Source: Gammaproteobacteria bacterium
Lineage (GTDB): Bacteria > Pseudomonadota > Gammaproteobacteria > Eutrophobiales > Eutrophobiaceae
Direction of reading: 5' to 3'
DNA: 64,000 nt
NCBI GenBank assembly: GCA_012103475.1
Contig: WLWS01000003.1
Span: 568,676-632,675, forward strand
Shown here in pieces: positions 15,298 to 24,093 of the stretch. Numbering within the stretch: the first letter of the stretch is position 1; the number at the start of each line of letters is the position of its first letter. Made by a program: the position numbers and the translations under genes. Under the pieces are notes generated by a model. It saw only the letters and a list, made by a program, of their open reading frames with translations. It was not told the DNA's origin and searched no databases.

Positions 15298-16881
15298 CTA
15301 GTGTGTGTTATGCACGCGTTGTTCAACCGGCGCATTCATGCGTCGGTTTTCAGGGTTTGAGAAAGTGCGGACCTCTGCAGGCACGATCAGAATAGTTATC
15401 GGTGCCAACTGTTGGCCATCGACTGACCACTGAAGCGTTAAGCTATTCTCAGTCATGCTGAGAGTGTCCCAACGTAAATCCGCATCGGCACTAACATTGG
15501 TCAGCACATCCCATTGTGTATTGAGTTCACCGAGCACGGCGTTGGCTATGTCGTTGCGTATATCCAGATCGGAAGTGATGTGCTGCAGAATGTTCCATCG
15601 CATGTCGAGACTCGAGACGATTGCCTGATGAATATCCCAACGAAGGTCTAAGTCAGCTTGCGCATTATTTAAGACATTCCAACCAAGCTGCATGTCCTGG
15701 CTAACGGTCAGGCCGATGTTCCACTGCGCTTCCAAATCAGCGGTGACCGCATTAAAGACGTCCCAGGACAGCGTCGTGTCCTGCACAGCGTGCATAATCA
15801 AGTCCCAGGCTATTTGCACATCCTGCTCAACCGCATTAAGAATGTCATGCCGCAAATCCACGTCACTGATGGCGTTATTTAGAATCGCGTGTCGTATATC
15901 TAAATCACTGATGACATCGGTCAAGCCAACCGAGACGTATTCATCAGAACCAATGTCCCAACTGCTTCGAGTCTCACCATCAAAGTCGACGGAGAAGGGA
16001 AAATCGGAAACAGCACTTAAGTCGGTGCCGTTGCCTTTCCATAAAGTGTCACTCGCATCCAAGTGAAAGTCATCACTTGCTTCATCTACGAATGTGGGGT
16101 TACCGGTCTGCGCGTTGCTACCAGGAGCATCGCTTGATATGTCCGAAGCGTTATAATCGGACGCGGAATTGAATGTGCCACTGAAACCGTTTGCACTGGC
16201 GAGGCCCTGTGATTCATAGCCATTATTGACTACGTGAATATTTGAGCTATTCGTATAAAACCCGGTTAAACAATTAATAGCAGTATTGTTATACCAATAC
16301 ATCACCGCACTACTGCCTGTATTTCGGTATCCAACCATCCCTGTGTAAATGAAGTCATAAACAAAACAATTCCGAATTGTCCCTCTGGTATCAGAATCGA
16401 CGTTTTCTATACCCATCGACCCGTTACCGTTGCCGGAATTAATACCAGATTTTATAACTAAGCCATCTAGAACAATGTTTGAGCCTGATGATTGTGACGC
16501 TATTTGAACGCCGTCTCTGGGGCTTGTCCCCGAAGTCTTAATTGGCTGTACTTGTATTTTCTCAACAGTGACATTCTGATCTTGTATTCTCAAGCACCTA
16601 TCACCAGAACTGCACTCTAGACGATAAGTCGATGACGAATACGGTATCTGCGCTTCGGCTCCTGCTGCTGGCCGAATTACCAGGTTCCGAATTGCGTCAG
16701 TTACCATCCCATTAATAGCGACGGCTGAGGTATCGGAAAATGCTTCGCAGGTGCAAATAACATTCTCATCGTTGGAGACAAGATCGGCACCAGCCGCACC
16801 AAAGTTATCCGCCTCGGCGGCACTAAGACTGGCATAGTCCCCGCCTGATGACGCAACGATTATGTTGACCGCTGTAGGCAT
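15298..16881 (-). CDS. Beta-helix protein with twelve 14-residue repeats
   Basis: 527 residues. The first about 320 residues look like a right-handed beta-helix (many N-N-T, V-I-R-N turns; IVLDGLVIKSGI, GTIRNCFVYDF, MYWYNNTAINCL, IHVVNNGYESQG), as in phage adhesins and polysaccharide-binding proteins. Residues about 325-492 are twelve tandem 14-residue units of the form V-x-x-DLDLRWDILNA-x, with W/I/L kept. It lies in the head-tail connector cluster, so it is likely a virion decoration or adhesin. The function is not known. Confidence 0.65.
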   Translation of the reverse strand: MPTAVNIIVASSGGDYASLSAAEADNFGAAGADLVSNDENVICTCEAFSDTSAVAINGMVTDAIRNLVIRPAAGAEAQIPYSSSTYRLECSSGDRCLRIQDQNVTVEKIQVQPIKTSGTSPRDGVQIASQSSGSNIVLDGLVIKSGINSGNGNGSMGIENVDSDTRGTIRNCFVYDFIYTGMVGYRNTGSSAVMYWYNNTAINCLTGFYTNSSNIHVVNNGYESQGLASANGFSGTFNSASDYNASDISSDAPGSNAQTGNPTFVDEASDDFHLDASDTLWKGNGTDLSAVSDFPFSVDFDGETRSSWDIGSDEYVSVGLTDVISDLDIRHAILNNAISDVDLRHDILNAVEQDVQIAWDLIMHAVQDTTLSWDVFNAVTADLEAQWNIGLTVSQDMQLGWNVLNNAQADLDLRWDIHQAIVSSLDMRWNILQHITSDLDIRNDIANAVLGELNTQWDVLTNVSADADLRWDTLSMTENSLTLQWSVDGQQLAPITILIVPAEVRTFSNPENRRMNAPVEQRVHNTH

Positions 16882-17189
16882 TAAACAACCGCTCCAGTAA
16901 TACCGGTCTTCGCCTTGATGGCGTCATAAAGAGCAAGCTTAATGCTTTGATAAACTGAGTTCCCTTGTGCGGCATAACTCTCAGCCGCAGTGATAGCATC
17001 GATGGTTTCTTGCCCCGCTAATCTGATCATGTTATTCGGGTTGACAGGAACAAATACTCCAGCGTCCATATACCCCTCATCGTAGGAGATATGTATCTCG
17101 TTTAATTCATGATCAATAGCGTGAGAATTAATCTCAAGCGTGTTTACCGTGATGGTTTTTTCAAGTGAGGCATCAAGTGTTAATGGCAT
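16881..17189 (-). CDS. Hypothetical protein, probable virion accessory
   Basis: 102 residues. ITVNTLEINSHAIDHELNEIHISYD suggests a short beta-sheet domain and AITAAESYAAQGNSVYQSIKLALYDAIKAKTG a C-terminal helix pair. It starts just upstream of the beta-helix gene, whose ATG it touches, and may be its partner. No family recognised. Confidence 0.55.
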   Translation of the reverse strand: MPLTLDASLEKTITVNTLEINSHAIDHELNEIHISYDEGYMDAGVFVPVNPNNMIRLAGQETIDAITAAESYAAQGNSVYQSIKLALYDAIKAKTGITGAVV

Positions 17190-17559
17190 GCCTTGCTCCG
17201 TGTGGTTTGCGGATTACATTGTCAAAATCATCCAGATAATAGGAGCGCCTTGAATATATTTCTCTGTTATGCCGGGACATGGTGCTCGCTAATCGCCTGA
17301 TGCCAATCAAGGCCAATGGGAATACCTCGCTATTTGATTTCATCTCCATCTGAGTAAGGTGCTGCATATCCTCAACAGGTACGCCAGGGTATTTAACAAT
17401 TCGAAATCGGTCGCTGAGTTCGTTCTTTCCATACTCACAGCCGTCCGGCCTAACTTCAACAACATCGCCTTTCTTGTAACTTCCAGACAAATCCTTGTCT
17501 GGATCGGGATTGACGTTGTCAACGTTTCTGATTAGTAATTCACACATGTTTGATGTCAT
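17173..17559 (-). CDS. Hypothetical protein of Mu-like head region
   Basis: 128 residues (or 124 from the second Met at 17547). The N-terminus MCELLIRNVDNVNPDPDKDLSGSYK followed by GDVVEVRPDGCEYG recalls small conserved proteins found near capsid genes of transposable phages. The C-terminal half is basic. It overlaps the next gene by 17 bases. Function unknown. Confidence 0.6.
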   Translation of the reverse strand: MTSNMCELLIRNVDNVNPDPDKDLSGSYKKGDVVEVRPDGCEYGKNELSDRFRIVKYPGVPVEDMQHLTQMEMKSNSEVFPLALIGIRRLASTMSRHNREIYSRRSYYLDDFDNVIRKPHGARHAINT

Positions 17560-17574
17560 TCTGCCACGCTGAGA

Positions 17575-17832
17575 TCAGTCCTTTTTCGTGGCAGCCTTCT
17601 TCGATGCTTTTTTCTTTGCTGTCTTTTTCGCTGGCGCTTCAGGGTTCAAGCCTTTTTCATACTGCTCGCGCTCTTCCTCGCTCGGCGAGGTAAAATGAAG
17701 CTTGGTCTCCTGACTGAGGCGTTCGAGTTGCTCTTTATCAAACTGATCCATATCGACGACTTCCGACTCCGACCAGGCATGACCGCACCGACGATACCCG
17801 GGCTGACTGCAGGTGACTTTTGCAAGATTCAT
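17575..17832 (-). CDS. Mu gp35-like head protein with lysine-rich tail
   Basis: 85 residues. The N-terminal half (CSQPGYRRCGHAWSESE then FDKEQLERLSQETKLHF) resembles the Mu gp35/HI1506-type small head-region proteins, which carry a short N-terminal fold that begins with similar residues. The last 20 residues alternate Lys and Ala (AKKTAKKKASKKAATKK), a possible DNA-contacting tail. It lies downstream of the capsid gene and a tRNA. Role in head completion is inferred. Confidence 0.65.
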   Translation of the reverse strand: MNLAKVTCSQPGYRRCGHAWSESEVVDMDQFDKEQLERLSQETKLHFTSPSEEEREQYEKGLNPEAPAKKTAKKKASKKAATKKD

Positions 17833-17854
17833 AATTCACTCCTTCTGTTGTGAT

Positions 17855-17931
17855 TGGTAGCCGTGGCTAGATTTGAACTAGCGACCTCCGGGTTATGAGC
17901 CCGGCGAGCTGCCAGACTGCTCCACACGGCG
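17855..17931 (-). tRNA. Phage-encoded initiator-type tRNA-Met(CAU)
   Basis: Minus strand, 77 nt with encoded CCA. The anticodon stem CCGGG/CCCGG holds three consecutive G:C pairs next to loop CTCATAA. The first acceptor pair is C1/U72, which is not a Watson-Crick pair. Both are identity features of bacterial initiator tRNA. D-arm GGAGCAGTCTGGCAGCTC closely follows the fMet pattern. It lies between the capsid gene and the gp35-like gene. Elongator tRNA-Met lacks these traits. Confidence 0.85.
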
Positions 17932-17949
17932 ATAAATTGTTTCTCAATG

Positions 17950-17982
17950 CAAAGGGCGGGACAAAAATGCCCCGCCCTCGCA
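17950..17982 (-). terminator. Strong stem-loop after the capsid gene
   Basis: GGGCGGGACA and TGCCCCGCCC (17954-17977) pair over about ten bases round an AAAA loop. On the minus strand there is no T-run after the stem, so this may be a processing or attenuation signal that protects capsid mRNA or frees the tRNA, rather than a full terminator. Confidence 0.5.
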
Positions 17983-18012
17983 GGGCCTACACGCTACGGG
18001 TAATATTCGTTA

Positions 18013-19056
18013 CTAGCTGAGCCACTCCGTGACTAACAAGTCGACCGCATCACGGTTGACGTTGGTCGCGCCGTCTGCCTTACGCTCGGCCTTGATGACC
18101 TCCAGCGCTTCAGCACGATTGCTCGGCCCACACACCATAAGGTTCGGCTTAATGCCCAGGGGTTTGCCCGAACGCTTCTTCTGTCCCATCATGGCCGCCA
18201 GAGCTGCTTCAAAGTTCGCCGCATCGAGCGTGTCTTTGCTGCCATAAGCCATCTGATGAAAACCGAAGCCCACGTTCATTCGACCGTCGACGCCGTAGCG
18301 CAATTCTTTTTTGTCGAATACGTTGTCGTCATCAACACGGTCTTTGGCGACAAAATCAAACATGCGTCGCTGCTGGTAGATGAGCGGCTTCAGCGGTCGG
18401 CGAGTGTCCATGAGAAACCAGGGTGCACCTGCACCGGCGCCGTCATTGGAGTAACTGATTTCCGCACCGTTTTCATCGTAGCCAAGATGATCGGTGTCGA
18501 AAAAGAATTGACCGTCATAGCCCGCTAATGCAAAGCCAGCAACCAGCTGCTCAAACACTAGCTGATCAGGAAAGCGAGCGGTCTCAAATCCCATGTTGGA
18601 AAACAGCGGAGAGTAGACACCATACTGATCGTCCTCAACCGCATCGCGGTCGACGCCGATGGTTACCCACACGCCGTCAGAGTCGACCTGTTTAATCACA
18701 CCCGCTACAGAGCGGGTGGCGCTGCCATCGGTGGCGGCCACCGTTTCGTCATCGACGATAAACGCGTTGTTTCCAACGTCGGCTTTATCTATCGCGTCCG
18801 CACCATGATTTTTGAATTTGAAAGTGCCTTTCAACACATTCACGCTGATATCAGCGGCAGAGCCTGCTGAATTGTCCGCCTGTGTCTCACAGCGGCCAGC
18901 GGCCTTTAATGTGGTGGCTACCGAACCGGGTACCGCATCACCTGCGGCATTCAAGGCAACCAGCGCACCGGCATAGATAATGCTGGCAGCGGCGACGGGA
19001 TAGCTGAAAAGATTGCCCTGACGTTCAGGAGTGTCTTTGTCTTTTGAGAGTGCCAT
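18013..19056 (-). pseudogene. Major capsid protein, Mu gpT, N-terminally replaced by a decoration-type protein
   Basis: 347 residues. Residues 1 to about 133 (NLFSYPVAAASIIYAGALVA through SDGVWVTIG) look like a complete small capsid decoration protein, normally a separate gene. From VDRDAVEDDQYGVYSPLF onward it is the last 210 or so residues of the Mu-type capsid protein (GQFFFDTDHLGYD, ELRYGVDGRMNVGFGFHQMA, GIKPNLMVCGPS). About 100 N-terminal residues of gpT, including the N-arm, are missing. An in-frame deletion between the two genes is the simplest explanation. The resulting protein is unlikely to form normal capsids. Confidence 0.75.
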
Positions 19057-19103
19057 AATCGAATTCCTGTGTTATGAGTTTTATATAAATCGTTGCTACG
19101 CGA

Positions 19104-20189
19104 TTAAGACGACTCGGCTTCGGCCTGCCGGGTCTTTTTAAAGTCTTCCTGGCTGATGCCGAGATTCTTGCAGATAGCAATATCGGATTCCGATAAGGCC
19201 GCTTCCGGATCGAACTTGGCATTGCTGAGTGAAGTTTGCTTCTGCAACAAGGCCGGAATTGGTGTCGCGGAACCCACGTATTTTTTCAGGGCAGCGATAT
19301 CACTCTTCGCTAAATCCTCCGCCCAGCCTTTCTGCGCAGCAGTCAAGCGACCATCGGCGAGCGCTGAATCGATGAGCACGGTTGCTTCGTTGTTGTTCAT
19401 GATGCTTTTCAACGTAGCCAGCTCAGTCTTCATTTCTTCAACCACTGAAACAGAAACGAACTTGGCTGGATCAGGTATCTCTGCGGTATCAATAGATGCC
19501 TTCAATGCTGCGATAGCGGTTTGCGCTTCTTCTTCAGTCGCTTCGACTTTCAGGCCAACGCCTTCCAGGAGGACGACATTCAATCCAGTGATGGCTTTCA
19601 ATGCCGCAATGGCATCGTCAGCAGTAGCGTCTTCGTTCAGTCCAAGCAGCTTTAAAAGTTCTTTGTTCATGGAGTCATCCTCTGTTGAGTCGTCATGTTG
19701 AAATCGTTTTGCGGCCATCAAAGTCACTTCTTCCATCCCATCGATAGCGGGGAAGTTAGTTAGTCCAGCGTGATAGATATCGGTTGGTCGGCCTTCCTCG
19801 TCATAAGGAAATACCAGTGATATGTATTTGTACTGCTTTTTTGCAATCATGGTGCTCGCGTCTTCCGTCCAGTCGACAGTAGTTGCGAACAGCCCTTCGC
19901 CATCAATGTACTCCATGTCATGCCACCAGCCAGCAGCAGGTGCCGGTTTGCCATTTTCAGCCGACAATAATGTCTGATGCTCGTAATCAATCACCAGGTC
20001 ATTATCTCGAGCGCTCACCTTGTCGATGACACGCTTGGCGATGGCTGCATTCATTTGGAAGTGCGGGGCATTTTTGGGCTGACCGTCCGTGCCACGAAAC
20101 TCACCATGCGGCAAAAGCTGGGTAGGTTCGCCCTGGTTGACGTTGAGCTCGAAGGAGCAGACTGCAAGATTTGAACTTTGGCCTTTCAT
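19104..20189 (-). CDS. Protease/scaffold protein, Mu gpI (gp32)
   Basis: About 361 residues from the ATG at 20189; an upstream open stretch of 50 codons lies in the promoter region and is not part of it. The N-terminal half is the head maturation protease (QSSNLAVCSFELNV, RVIDKVSARDNDLVIDYEHQTL, AGWWHDMEYIDGEGLFATTV, KYISLVFPYD). The C-terminal half is helical and acidic, a scaffold domain (KELLKLLGLNEDATADDAIA). In Mu, gpI cleaves itself and the scaffold. The late-promoter palindrome lies 39-54 bases upstream. Confidence 0.9.
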   Translation of the reverse strand: MKGQSSNLAVCSFELNVNQGEPTQLLPHGEFRGTDGQPKNAPHFQMNAAIAKRVIDKVSARDNDLVIDYEHQTLLSAENGKPAPAAGWWHDMEYIDGEGLFATTVDWTEDASTMIAKKQYKYISLVFPYDEEGRPTDIYHAGLTNFPAIDGMEEVTLMAAKRFQHDDSTEDDSMNKELLKLLGLNEDATADDAIAALKAITGLNVVLLEGVGLKVEATEEEAQTAIAALKASIDTAEIPDPAKFVSVSVVEEMKTELATLKSIMNNNEATVLIDSALADGRLTAAQKGWAEDLAKSDIAALKKYVGSATPIPALLQKQTSLSNAKFDPEAALSESDIAICKNLGISQEDFKKTRQAEAESS

Positions 20190-20227
20190 CGAGGCGCATT
20201 GTCGGAGAGGTGGCAGCTGGTACGGAA

Positions 20228-20243
20228 CCTGAAATATTTCAGG
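20228..20243 (-). promoter_or_regulatory. Late activator palindrome upstream of the protease/head operon
   Basis: CCTGAAATATTTCAGG is a perfect 16-bp palindrome. The identical site plus flanking bases (GGTTCCG on the transcribed side) occurs at 28756-28771 before the endolysin gene. These two positions equal Mu promoters PI and Plys, which need activator C. GACAAT, about 30 bases downstream, could be the -10 element. The Mor/C-type protein at 29067 is the likely ligand. Confidence 0.72.
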
Positions 20244-20339
20244 GTGGGAATATCTGCAGTGGGTTTTACACCATAGCAGACGGATCAGCGGGCCGACAAT
20301 AGGGCTTTTTGGCAGAATCGCGAATTCTGGCCTGATCAC

Positions 20340-20471
20340 AAGGCGGTATGGGGCCAGATTGCCGTTTAAATTCGCCAGAAATCGTTTAAATTTTTTTCAG
20401 CGGTACGGTAGGGGCTTGGATCGGACACAGGGCAACTGGTGCCCGAATTGGGGTAGATCGATATTTGGGGC
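20340..20471. other. Non-coding stretch between protease gene and gpG-type gene
   Basis: No gene is seen. The stretch holds two direct copies of CGTTTAAAT (about 20363 and 20384) and a run of T. It may include the end of the gpG-type transcript. No convincing terminator hairpin was found. Confidence 0.4.
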
Positions 20472-20911
20472 TTATGGCGCGATATTCAGGTGATCGCCGA
20501 GGATGGCCAGAATTTCCAATTCGTCGGCTTTTGAGATCCCCAGGAAGGGTCGCTCGGGTATGTTTCGGTCATCATCACCAAACTGATGCGTGGCAGCCTT
20601 GATGTCGTCAGTGCCAAATTCCAGAGATTGATTGCCTGCCTGATAGCGCAGGCCGCCTCGGAGAAATCCGTCCAGTACCAGGACAAGATCGGCGTTCCGT
20701 TTTTTCCGCTTCTGATAACCTGGGAGAGTGGGGCCCACGCGTTACCTTCTGGATCCACTTGATCGCTGAAGCGCTGATCATGTGACTCCAACAAGTACTC
20801 GCCGATCTCCTTCATGGCCGGTGACATGTCTCGGCCCAGGCGCTCGAGCTTCTCCATTGCAGCGACAATTTCTCTGTCCTGGAATTTTACTTTTAACGTG
20901 GCGCCAGTCAT
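20472..20911 (-). pseudogene. Virion morphogenesis protein, Mu gpG (gp31), frameshifted
   Basis: The frame starting at 20911 (MTGATLKVKFQDREIVAAME) reads the family correctly to DPEGNAWAPLS, then runs into unrelated sequence. The family continues in another frame: YQKRKKRNADLVLVLDGFLR, ATHQFGDDDRNIPERPFLGIS, ending at 20472. One missing C in CTCTCCCAGG (near 20730) would restore APLSPGYQKRKK. Intact, it would be about 146 residues and act in head-tail joining. It is either inactivated or a homopolymer sequencing error. Confidence 0.82.
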
Positions 20912-21009
20912 GGTCTATACTATCAGTCTAAGCCTTGATAAGAGCAGCCGCCTTCCCGGCCTCGAATCCTCTTGAAAGGTTCGCCCTGGTAGGCGGGTAC
21001 CGGGGCGTT

Positions 21010-22231
21010 CTATTTTTTGTAGACACGTTTTCCCTGGCGAGCTTGCTTCTCAAGATTCTTTTTATCATCCACATTGAATGCCGTCACGCCCACCCAACCT
21101 TGTGGGCCGGTTTCATAGACTGCGAGTGTGTCGGTCTCTTCGCCATCGACTTTCCATCTTGCAATATAACGCCGACGCAGTACTTCCTTGTTGCCGAACT
21201 TGCCCCAGCCTTCCCAAATTTCATCCGGTGTTTTTATCGTATCAGCAAGTAACAAGATGTAGCGTTGTCGTCCACGCTTCTTAACTTTCAATTCACCTTT
21301 GCCATCACGAAACAATTCATCCGATATCATCAGTGGCGTACCGGCCACATCTTCGAACACCTTAAACCGATCACCACTCGCTGCGCCGAACTCGGCCAGG
21401 AAGGAATCGATGTACTGATCTTCTGGCAAGTCATCCGGCAGCAATCGTGTTGCTGGTGCGACACGTGGCCTCACGCGCGCGCCCGCGCGCGAGACCGTGT
21501 TGCCGGATGGTGGCAGTAAGCGATTCGAATCGAGCGCACCAGGTGTTTGACTGGCCACCCAGCTGCGACCGGGTGCGTGGGCCCAACCGGGATCAATTCC
21601 TTTCGGTACCTTTACGGTGCGTGGACTTGGCCCACGAACACCAACTGTTTTTTCTTCAAACTCAATCGGTGGCGCTTTGCCTGGCTTAAGTTTTTTTCTT
21701 TCCAGGGAGCGTTCGCTTTCTGCAAATACTTTGCACTGGCATCCCCATCCGTTGGGTGGGTAATGCGATTGCCAGAACGGATCGTCATGCGGCAGCACTA
21801 GGCCGTCCCAGGATAAATGCTCGGGCCGTGGATGCAGCACTGAATCAGAATGTTTGTATCGCCAGAACGGTCGACGTTTAAGCAGATCCGGATCAGTAAG
21901 TTGTTTGAACCTGCCAGCCTGATAAGCGGTGCGTAAATTGGTTTCATAAATCACACGCGTTCGCCAACCACGACCACCCTTATATGACCAGCCGTGCCGG
22001 TTCACAATTTTGTCAAAGTCTTTTCTGAAGTGTCGTGCCACCACTGATGGCGCTGTCCACCGCACCACGCAGATCCGTTAAGAGCTCGCGTTTCATCGCA
22101 CCGGCCACCACAAAGGCATGGTCGTGCTGCTCTTGCCAGATGTCTGTCCAGGCACGCGTGGGTAGATCGGTTTTCTCTCTGAAGAATTGAATCGCTTCGC
22201 TAAATGGTAGAGACGCGTATCTAGGCACCAT
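21010..22231 (-). pseudogene. Head morphogenesis protein, Mu gpF (gp30), frameshifted
   Basis: The 5' frame (22013-22231) reads FREKTDLPTRAWTDIWQEQHDHAFVVAGAMKRELLTDLRGAV and stops after GGTTLQKRL. The family continues in a second frame from HFRKDFDKIVNRHGW (near 22040), then RTRVIYETNLRTAYQAGRF and HYPPNGWGCQCKV, to 21010. The two frames share the bases CTTCAG, which suggests a deletion between short TTCAG repeats. The intact product would be about 410 residues and act as minor head protein. A phage ADP-ribosyl/barnase-type C-terminal domain (about residues 280-390) may be present. Confidence 0.8.
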
Positions 22232-22541
22232 AGTGATATCGCTTTCGTTTTGTTTCGGGTGTTTTACTAAGCCATCGTTCGGCCCAGCTGCCTTTCACTT
22301 CATAGACGGTGTGAAGCTTGCCACTTGAGATTACGATTACTGTGGCGTGTTTGGTTGGTGTCTTTGGGACTATTAAATAAGTGGTTGGATGAAAATCATG
22401 CTTAATGAGATGACGAGTATTATTCTCTCGCTTGCCGACCCATGCGCGGTTGAGTGCATCGCTCAGGCATTCCAAATCCAACAACCAGGGCGCACGGTCT
22501 TTTGCCTGATCAATAAAATGTTTTCGAATGCCAGGAATCAC
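22221..22541 (-). CDS. Hypothetical protein between portal and gp30
   Basis: 106 residues, starting at a GTG that overlaps the portal stop. WLLDLECLSDALNRAWVGKRENN, HLIKHDFHPTTYLIVP and VYEVKGSWAERWLSKT are visible. It is basic, with no known domain I can name. It is not part of the standard Mu order, where gp29 directly precedes gp30. It overlaps the gp30 start by 11 bases, so it is translated with the head genes. Confidence 0.55.
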   Translation of the reverse strand: MIPGIRKHFIDQAKDRAPWLLDLECLSDALNRAWVGKRENNTRHLIKHDFHPTTYLIVPKTPTKHATVIVISSGKLHTVYEVKGSWAERWLSKTPETKRKRYHYGA

Positions 22542-24092
22542 TCACCGGCCTTCTTTGCCTTCGAACCGACCGGCCATTGTGGATGCGGCTAGACCGCGCT
22601 GGAGTACTGCCAACAATTCCGTTTCATCCAGATCCGGATAGATGCTGGTCAAGCCATCGCGAATCTCTTCGAGACTGTCTGCGTTATCGATGAGCGACTG
22701 AATGGGCTTTAAATAGCGTGTGAGCATTGCGTTAGTTTGTTGCTCAAGCTGATCCGCATACAATTCCGGCATGTCGACGTCGCTGTCTTCACGTCGAAGT
22801 ATTGCCAGAGAACGTAAGACCGCCTCATTTGTTGGCGGTGCCTGTTGCGTGCCGGTGGTTAAGACGCGTTCGCCTTCCTGTTTTTTTGGGATACCGAGTT
22901 TTTCGTGAACGTAGTCCTCGGGAATCTCCATGCCAACGCCGACTAACTTTGGAATGGCTTCCGAATAAGCGGTGATGTCTTCACACTCGTGAGTGTCATA
23001 CACCAGGCGCGGGGCACGGTTTGGATCGATGCCGGGAATATTGAGTGAAGCCACTGGATAAACCAGACAACGTGACAGAGAACTTTGGACTTGGCGAGCG
23101 TCGGAGATAACCAGATCGTGCATCACATCCATATGCACATTGCCGAGTGCCATTGCACCGGATCCTGAATCGGTTTGGCTGGTGAGTGTCGCACCGACAA
23201 TCACTTTGGACTGAGTCCGCTCGCACCAATCCATCATGTACTCGAACGGTTCTTTGTCGCCTTTCGCTGGCTCTTTAAAGTCGATCATCATGCCTTCTGG
23301 CACGATACCCGCGGCGTCGTGTCCAATGCTGGCCACGGCTCTGAGCAGCGTCATCTTTTCGTTGTCATCTGCGCCGCGTGGGTAAGTACCCAGGCGTAAC
23401 GGCAAACCATAGATTTCTAGAAATTCCGCCAAATCACGAACGGAGTAATTTTTAAACAGGTAGGGCCAGGCGAGGGTGCGATGCAAACCCGACCGAGCAA
23501 TATGACCAGACCGGGCTTTGTGAATGTGAACTATCCAACCGAAGGGCCAGAGCTCTTCGCCCAGCATAGAATTATCACGCAGACGAATTTCATTTCGTTT
23601 GACGATAAAGTTTCGTTGCAGCTGGTGCTCAATAGCCTTTGGTAAAAACGTATTGCCAAGTCGCTCCCATTCGATTTCAAGGCACGCGAAGCCTTTACCG
23701 GCAGCGTCCATCATATCGAACATGACATCCTCAATGTCATCGATGCCGCTGAATAATTCCGACACCTGCTCGGCCTGCTTTTTCTCCTGGGCAGTTGGGT
23801 TATGTAATGGTGGTTCGATGCTCCATTGCAAACCCATCAGGGCGCGTTTTCGTTTGGACATTTCCGCGAAGATGTGACCGTCCTTTTCTTCCATGTCTTC
23901 AAACAGATCACATTGGGCAATGATGTCGCCTTGCTCTGCGTCCGCCAATATTCTGGCTAACTTGCCCGGCGTTAAACCACGTGAGGGGTGTGCTGCGAAC
24001 TCATTATTGAGATGGGTCAGCTTTGCGGTCTGCGGTTCAAGCAGCAGTTCACGTTTTATCGGCTCACCAAAACGATCAAGAATTTTTACCAT
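22542..24092 (-). CDS. Portal protein, Mu gp29 (DUF935)
   Basis: 516 residues, normal length. GLTPGKLARILADAEQGDIIAQCDLFEDMEEKD-type N-terminal block (near residue 40), ELWPFGWIVHIHKARSGH, LAEFLEIYGLPLRLGTYP near residue 235 and GATLTSQTDSGSGAMALGNVH near residue 312 are diagnostic of the Mu portal family. It forms the dodecameric DNA entry ring. It starts right after a small ORF that follows the terminase. Confidence 0.94.
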   Translation of the reverse strand: MVKILDRFGEPIKRELLLEPQTAKLTHLNNEFAAHPSRGLTPGKLARILADAEQGDIIAQCDLFEDMEEKDGHIFAEMSKRKRALMGLQWSIEPPLHNPTAQEKKQAEQVSELFSGIDDIEDVMFDMMDAAGKGFACLEIEWERLGNTFLPKAIEHQLQRNFIVKRNEIRLRDNSMLGEELWPFGWIVHIHKARSGHIARSGLHRTLAWPYLFKNYSVRDLAEFLEIYGLPLRLGTYPRGADDNEKMTLLRAVASIGHDAAGIVPEGMMIDFKEPAKGDKEPFEYMMDWCERTQSKVIVGATLTSQTDSGSGAMALGNVHMDVMHDLVISDARQVQSSLSRCLVYPVASLNIPGIDPNRAPRLVYDTHECEDITAYSEAIPKLVGVGMEIPEDYVHEKLGIPKKQEGERVLTTGTQQAPPTNEAVLRSLAILRREDSDVDMPELYADQLEQQTNAMLTRYLKPIQSLIDNADSLEEIRDGLTSIYPDLDETELLAVLQRGLAASTMAGRFEGKEGR

Positions 24093-24093
24093 G

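Noticed and set aside
17950..17982. Hairpin taken as a classic terminator after the capsid gene
   Set aside because: The stem is strong but has no T-run on the transcribed strand, so I list it only as a possible processing or attenuation signal.
20190..20339. N-terminal extension of the protease/scaffold gene
   Set aside because: The open frame covers the late palindrome, and the family N-terminus begins at the ATG at 20189.
21470..21492. CGCGCG-rich palindrome as a regulatory site
   Set aside because: It lies inside the coding frame of the gp30-type gene, coding for Arg and Ala repeats, and has no partner site.
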